DNA from: Gavia stellata | Lineage: Eukaryota > Chordata > Aves > Gaviiformes > Gaviidae | NCBI RefSeq assembly: GCF_030936135.1 | Contig: NC_082594.1 | Location: forward strand, 22,921,553-22,985,552 | Length of the DNA stretch: 64,000 nt | Reading direction: 5' to 3' | Shown: positions 59,801 through 64,000 of the stretch, piece after piece | Layout: each line of letters opens with the position of its first letter | How positions within the stretch are numbered: position 1 is the stretch's first letter | Translations under genes and position numbers: made by a program | The notes under the pieces: model-generated | Database searches by the model: none | Told to the model about the DNA's origin: nothing | Seen by the model: the letters and a program-made list of their open reading frames with translations, nothing else

Positions 59801-62217
59801 TGACTGATAAGTTGTGGAAGCTGATAGTCCGTGACTGCCTCTGAGCCCTCTCTCTTTTGCTCCAGTTCCTTTCCTTAACCTGTTGAAGCAAGTCCCACCA
59901 TCCCCACATCACCCAGCACTGCCTTGAGGCTCTCTTTGACCAAATAATGTCTCAGTTTAAAGTGTTTTGTTCCAAGCTGGCTGTAAATTGTGCAGATTGA
60001 GTGTGTCCTCCCCCAGATTTCTCTCTCAGGCCAAGAACACCCAGGTGGACAAAGCACGATCCTTCAGAGAGTGTCCACAGCCCCGAGGGCAGCAGAGCCC
60101 AGGTGGCATCTAACATGGGTGAAGTGCTGGGACATCCTGGGCATGGCTTGGCCACCAAGGGCACAGGAGCTCCACATGGTAACAGGGCACTGGAGGGAGG
60201 CTCAGACAGCCCATCGCTGCTTGTGTGCACGGTGTTAAAAGGAAAAAGCAACCCGCTGTCATCCATCGGGCATGAAATACGCTCCATGGCAAACGCTTTC
60301 CAAGGACAGCTACTCACAGGGGCAACAAATGTGGACTGCAGCCTCTGGACCCACCTCTGCAGTCTTCTCAGGAGGCTTCTCTGGAGAAGGCTGTGCAGAG
60401 AGCAGGAAGCATTGCTGGGATTAAAAAGCTCCATCAGTGCAGGGGCCATAATTACTGGCAGATAATCCATAATGCGTTTGCTAGTTGTTATTTTTACTTG
60501 CTGTTGTGGAAGGGAATGCACTTTTGTCCATCTTCAGAAGGGAATGGTGCTGAATTTCTCCTGGGAGAAGGAGAGATGCTTAGAGAGAATTGCGGAGGCT
60601 TCAGTTCCACTGTTAGTACAACCTGGCACACCTGGCACACCAGGATCATTTTCCTGGGAAAGAGGCTGTGTCTCTGCATCCAGCCTGAGAAAGATGCAAG
60701 AAGCAGCTGTTAGCATCGTGTCTGCAGGTTGCTGTGCACTGCAGCGAGCTGGTTGTCAGCTCTGCACCAGGTTCCTGCCGTCTGCGCTCTTTGAGTGGAA
60801 AAGTCCTTGAAAAATCCATCCGTTTCTTAAAACGGAGAGATTTTATGGAGTTCATCTAACAATAACTATGTAATAGGATCAGTTTGGTGTTGTTTGGTTT
60901 GCCAGTACACTAACGTATTTGTCATTGTGCACACGAACTTCTATTTTCAGTAAGCTGCACATTGATCACTTTGGATTTGGGTTTGCTGCTGCTTAAATTA
61001 CCGTGCTAGCCCATGCCTCAGAGTAGCTTGTGCCAGGCTGCTTGCAGACTTTTAAGACAGTCTCATTGCCCTGATGTTAACATCCTTACCTCAGGGCTTA
61101 ACGCTCTCTCCATAAGCAGGGGGAAAGGAAGAATACTCATGAGGGTGGGAGGAGCGGATTTCATCATCACTACCCAGGTTGTGCTTCTGGGGTGTAGAGG
61201 GAAAACTTAAACCCGAACTCCCAAAAATCCAGAACAACCTAAACCAGTGATCACATAGTTTTCTGGGTTATTCAGGCTGGAATCTGTGGCAAAGCATCAG
61301 CTTGATTGCCAGGAAATCTTATAATGATTTTCTGTGCTGTATGCCATTTCAGAGGGACCCACCAGATCAACTGGGGCTTTTCGGGGGTTGCACAGGCAAA
61401 GGCAGGGGCGGGAGGGAAAAGCCAGTCATGACGATGTTGCTGCACTGTGTCTCCTGCTAAAGCATGAAGAAATGGGAAAAAGCTCTGTTCTGTCTTACTC
61501 TGTACCCTCAACAACGTGCCTGCAGCTTTTCCGCCGTCTGCCTGTCTTTTGCCTTAGCACACATACACAGATAAGAGCAGTTTTGGCAAGAGGCAGGATG
61601 AAGGATCTAAAAAGCACATTCCTTTCCCTGCTTGGGTCTCTTCTTGCAAAAATAGGGTTGATTTTTATTACTATTATATAAAGTAAATGCTAAACAGAAT
61701 CCGTTGAGGAAAAAGCAGAAGCCAGGCCCGTGGCAGAACAGCTGGGGTGCTAGACATGGGGCTGGTCGCCTGGCGAGCGGCTGATGCTTTCTGGCTGGTT
61801 CTGCTGTTCTCCACCGAGGGCGGGCGCCGTGTCCGTGACTGCCAAAGCTGGAGCTAACCTTGAGCTGTCTTTATCAAAGATGAGTGTGGATATCTGTGGG
61901 GTTTCATCTGTTTATAGTGGAACGAGAAGAGTCGGTTTTTAAGATGCAGCTGGCTCCCGTGATAAATCTCTCCCTTCCTGCCTCCACCACACTCCTGTGC
62001 ATGCAGAGGACCTCACAGAAAATCCTGTTTTCTCAGAAATTTCACAGGGTATATTTTATTTACAGAGCTAAAAGTCTGGGAAAATCAGCGCTACAGTTGT
62101 GCTATTTAAGCGTTTTCTCCATCACAGTCCCTTCTGACATGTATCTCAGGTGCGTGCCCAGGTGAGCTCCCCACTGACCTAGCTCTTCAGCCTGCAGATC
62201 CTTTTCATAAATCCGCA
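56851..62217. other. Intergenic region, no recognised gene
   Basis: About 5.4 kb without recognised exons or clear repeats. It includes an ATTA-rich island at 57.34-57.54 kb, noted separately as a possible regulatory element. Open frames reach 189 codons (59952-60521, minus) but overlap other open frames and show no family features. Confidence 0.5.
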
Positions 62218-62325
62218 GTATTTAAGGGCAGAAGGGAACCTCAAATCACCTGGGCAGACTGCCTGTCTATCACAGGCTATTACATTTCATTTTCTTACCT
62301 CTCTCTGGAGCCCAGTTACTTGTGT
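62218..62325 (-). mobile_element. Ancient CR1 3' tail
   Basis: AAGGGCAGAAGGGAACCTCA, CAGACTGCCTGTCTATCACAGGC and TCTGGAGCCCAGTTACTTGTG are in the order seen at the reversed 3' end of old amniote CR1 (GGCCAGAAGGGACCAT ... CTGTATATCACAGGCCA ... GAGCCCAATAACTTGTG). Confidence 0.75.
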
Positions 62326-62375
62326 GGGAAAACAGGCATCCGGCCTTGAGCTGACGATAGCTATTGCCTTTGGCA

Positions 62376-62470
62376 CTGAGAGATAATGGTTAAGGCCACT
62401 GGCTGGTGGAGATCCGCACTCCACTTCCAAGCAGAATTTGTGTGCCTGTAGCTTCATTCCTTAGTTCTTG
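62376..62470 (+). mobile_element. Possible MIR-like SINE head
   Basis: GATAATGGTTAAGGCCACTGG followed by an imperfect GATCCGCACTCCACTTCC resembles the tRNA-derived head of amniote SINEs (GTGGTTAAGGCACTGG). The core is not clear, so the call is tentative. Confidence 0.4.
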
Positions 62471-62591
62471 CTATGACTTTCTCCTCTATATCATACGGTC
62501 CCTTTACAACCCCTTATCTTCTCTCTGAACAAGTTCATACAAATTGTAGCAAGGTCAGCTCCCAATATCCTTTATAAGCTCTTCAGGTTTT

Positions 62592-63587
62592 TCACAGCAG
62601 CATTTTCTCCAAGTCTTGAAATGTTGGTTTTTTTTGTAACTTCTTAAAAATTGAACACCTTCCAAAACTGCAGAGGCCCAAAGTGGATACAGTGTTAGTA
62701 TGCATGGTTAGAATAGCCCTTTCAGCCCCGGTTGGAGATGCAGGGATCACAAGAGCCCCACAAGGGACACGTTTTCCCACTTTTCCCCTGAATTCCTCAT
62801 CCCTCCTTGGACACAGCCCTGCTGTCCTGCTCCCTTCCCTACTGCTCCGTGTCTGGCTGTGGGATTCAAAAGCCTTTTCTTCATAAGGCTTTGCAGACTG
62901 AGAAGTCCAGCTTACGGTGCATGGCTGTCCTGTGCCTTCCACCCATCCCTGGGCCACCTGCAGCTCTCCTGGCCACTGAGGGGACCACCAGACCCTGCTG
63001 ATTCCTGGCGAAGCCACACCATCCTGCACGCACTCGCTGAGTGCTCCGGCACCGCTGGCAGCTGCTTGCTGACGGGTCAGCAGCCAGCTTGTCACTCCTT
63101 TCAGGTACGAAATTTTTAAAATAATTTCTAAGAAATTCCTTTTAGCATCTTTTAGAGATGGAGTGATGCAAGAATCTGGCCATATAATGGAAAATGCAGG
63201 ACAAAGCACAGGGACCACAGACAGTAATGAGGCAGAAACCAAAGTGAAGGTCCCAAGGGCTTGGGCATACATCTGAGTGACTGAGCTCACCAAGCCCTGC
63301 CATGTGCTGGCTCCTGGGCTCCAGCTGCTCCTGGGAGAGCTTTTAGGCAGAGGCAAGGCGAGGCAATGGATGTCAGCCTCCCTGGCAGGGACAGAGGCCC
63401 AGCCCAACCACGATGTCTTGCCTTTGATGAGTGGTGGGAGAACAGGGTCAGAAAACTGCTGCAGCCCAGATAGGACGGTGTAACCTGGCCCAGCACACTC
63501 ACCTGGCTGGGTTTTGCATCTGTCTTGGGGGCCTGAATAATTGCTGTGATTTGCAGAGGTCCCCCAGTAGCTGCTCCAGCATTTCAT
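62592..63587 (-). other. Long unexplained open frame (331 codons)
   Basis: An ATG-initiated frame on the minus strand, the longest in the window. Its product has no recognised domain, is Ser/Pro/Gly/Trp-rich and contains one hydrophobic stretch (about residues 107-135). The composition resembles translated non-coding GC-rich DNA. The plus strand is also open in pieces here. Probably not a gene. Confidence 0.12.
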
Positions 63588-64000
63588 AAATCCTCCCTTA
63601 GGAGGTTACTGTAGAAGCCCATTTAAAAATCATCCTGGTGCAAGAGCTCACGAGACCTTTGCTCTTGCCTGTGCATCCCCATGCAACTTGAGCATTTCCA
63701 GCTTTTGGAAGCAGCTGTGAGCAGGGTGGACGGTTCAGCCTTCCCTAAACTGATGGATGCATAGTCTGTTGCAAGGACACTGAGCCAAATTTGCACTGAT
63801 GCACATAGATGCAGCTCCTGTTAAATTCAGTGCAAAACCAGGTGTATAAACCAAAGCTGAATTTCAGCTGGAGTCTCTTTATTCTGTAATAAATTACTAA
63901 ATGGATTGTCAGATTTGATATTCTCTCATAAATGTCTAATTAAGGAAAAAGCAAATCTCTGCTTCATAAAATCCCTGACTGATAGTACTAATAAAATGTC
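63588..64000. other. End of window, nothing recognised
   Basis: AT-rich sequence with no recognised exon or repeat. Confidence 0.5.

Noticed and set aside
39450-64000. LNX2, expected beyond MTIF3 from human synteny
   Set aside because: No RING or PDZ-type sequence was recognised on the minus strand. Short exons could have been missed, but nothing supports a call.
1-64000. Prokaryotic features (operons, CRISPR, IS elements) and rRNA or tRNA genes
   Set aside because: The sequence is vertebrate genomic DNA. No regular spacer-repeat arrays, cloverleaf tRNA genes or rRNA were seen; tRNA-like pieces belong to SINEs.

Overview
The window looks like nuclear DNA from a bird. The clues are multi-exon genes with GT-AG introns, two CpG-island promoters, a repeat content dominated by CR1 LINEs (3' ends ending in the ATTCTGTGATTCT-type octamer repeat), and older amniote CR1 and MIR-like SINE remnants. 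I cannot name the species from sequence alone. Everything below comes from reading the sequence and from family knowledge; no database search was run.

Two protein-coding genes can be reconstructed completely, and they are convergent. GTF3A (transcription factor TFIIIA, + strand, coding 26633-31782, nine coding exons, 360 codons plus stop as reconstructed) has all nine C2H2 zinc fingers and the conserved C-terminal activation motif. MTIF3 (mitochondrial translation initiation factor IF-3, - strand, coding 35081-31903, three coding exons, 273 aa) has a basic N-terminus suited to mitochondrial import and an IF3 core. Only 120 bp separates the two stop codons, so their 3' UTRs probably abut or overlap. 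The same pair is neighbouring and convergent on human chromosome 13q12, so this is conserved synteny. Both genes serve protein synthesis: TFIIIA drives 5S rRNA transcription and MTIF3 starts mitochondrial translation.

Layout: 1-26.3 kb is intergenic, with no gene I can recognise. It holds a short CR1 3' end (6.7-7.0 kb), an AAT microsatellite (7.9 kb), a CR1 tail (21.1 kb) and a composite locus (24.7-25.8 kb) in which one CR1 is interrupted by a second CR1 in the opposite orientation, giving a large imperfect palindrome. 26.4-27.1 kb is the GTF3A CpG island. 26.6-31.8 kb is GTF3A, with a SINE and an old CR1 in intron 5. 31.8-38.5 kb is MTIF3, whose promoter is probably the CpG island at 37.8-38.7 kb. 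38.5-39.5 kb is an unusual GT/GC-alternating tract. 39.5-64 kb is intergenic and contains a decayed 2.7-kb CR1 with ORF1 and ORF2 remains (53.3-56.05 kb), abutted by a much older CR1 relic in the opposite orientation (56.07-56.85 kb), plus scattered MIR-like SINEs and CR1 fragments.

I found no novel gene system. The observations most worth a second look are the CR1 palindrome, the 3'-truncated CR1 fused to an ancient CR1, the tail-to-tail gene pair, the G-rich tract just after the GTF3A start codon, and the alternating purine/pyrimidine tract beside the MTIF3 promoter.
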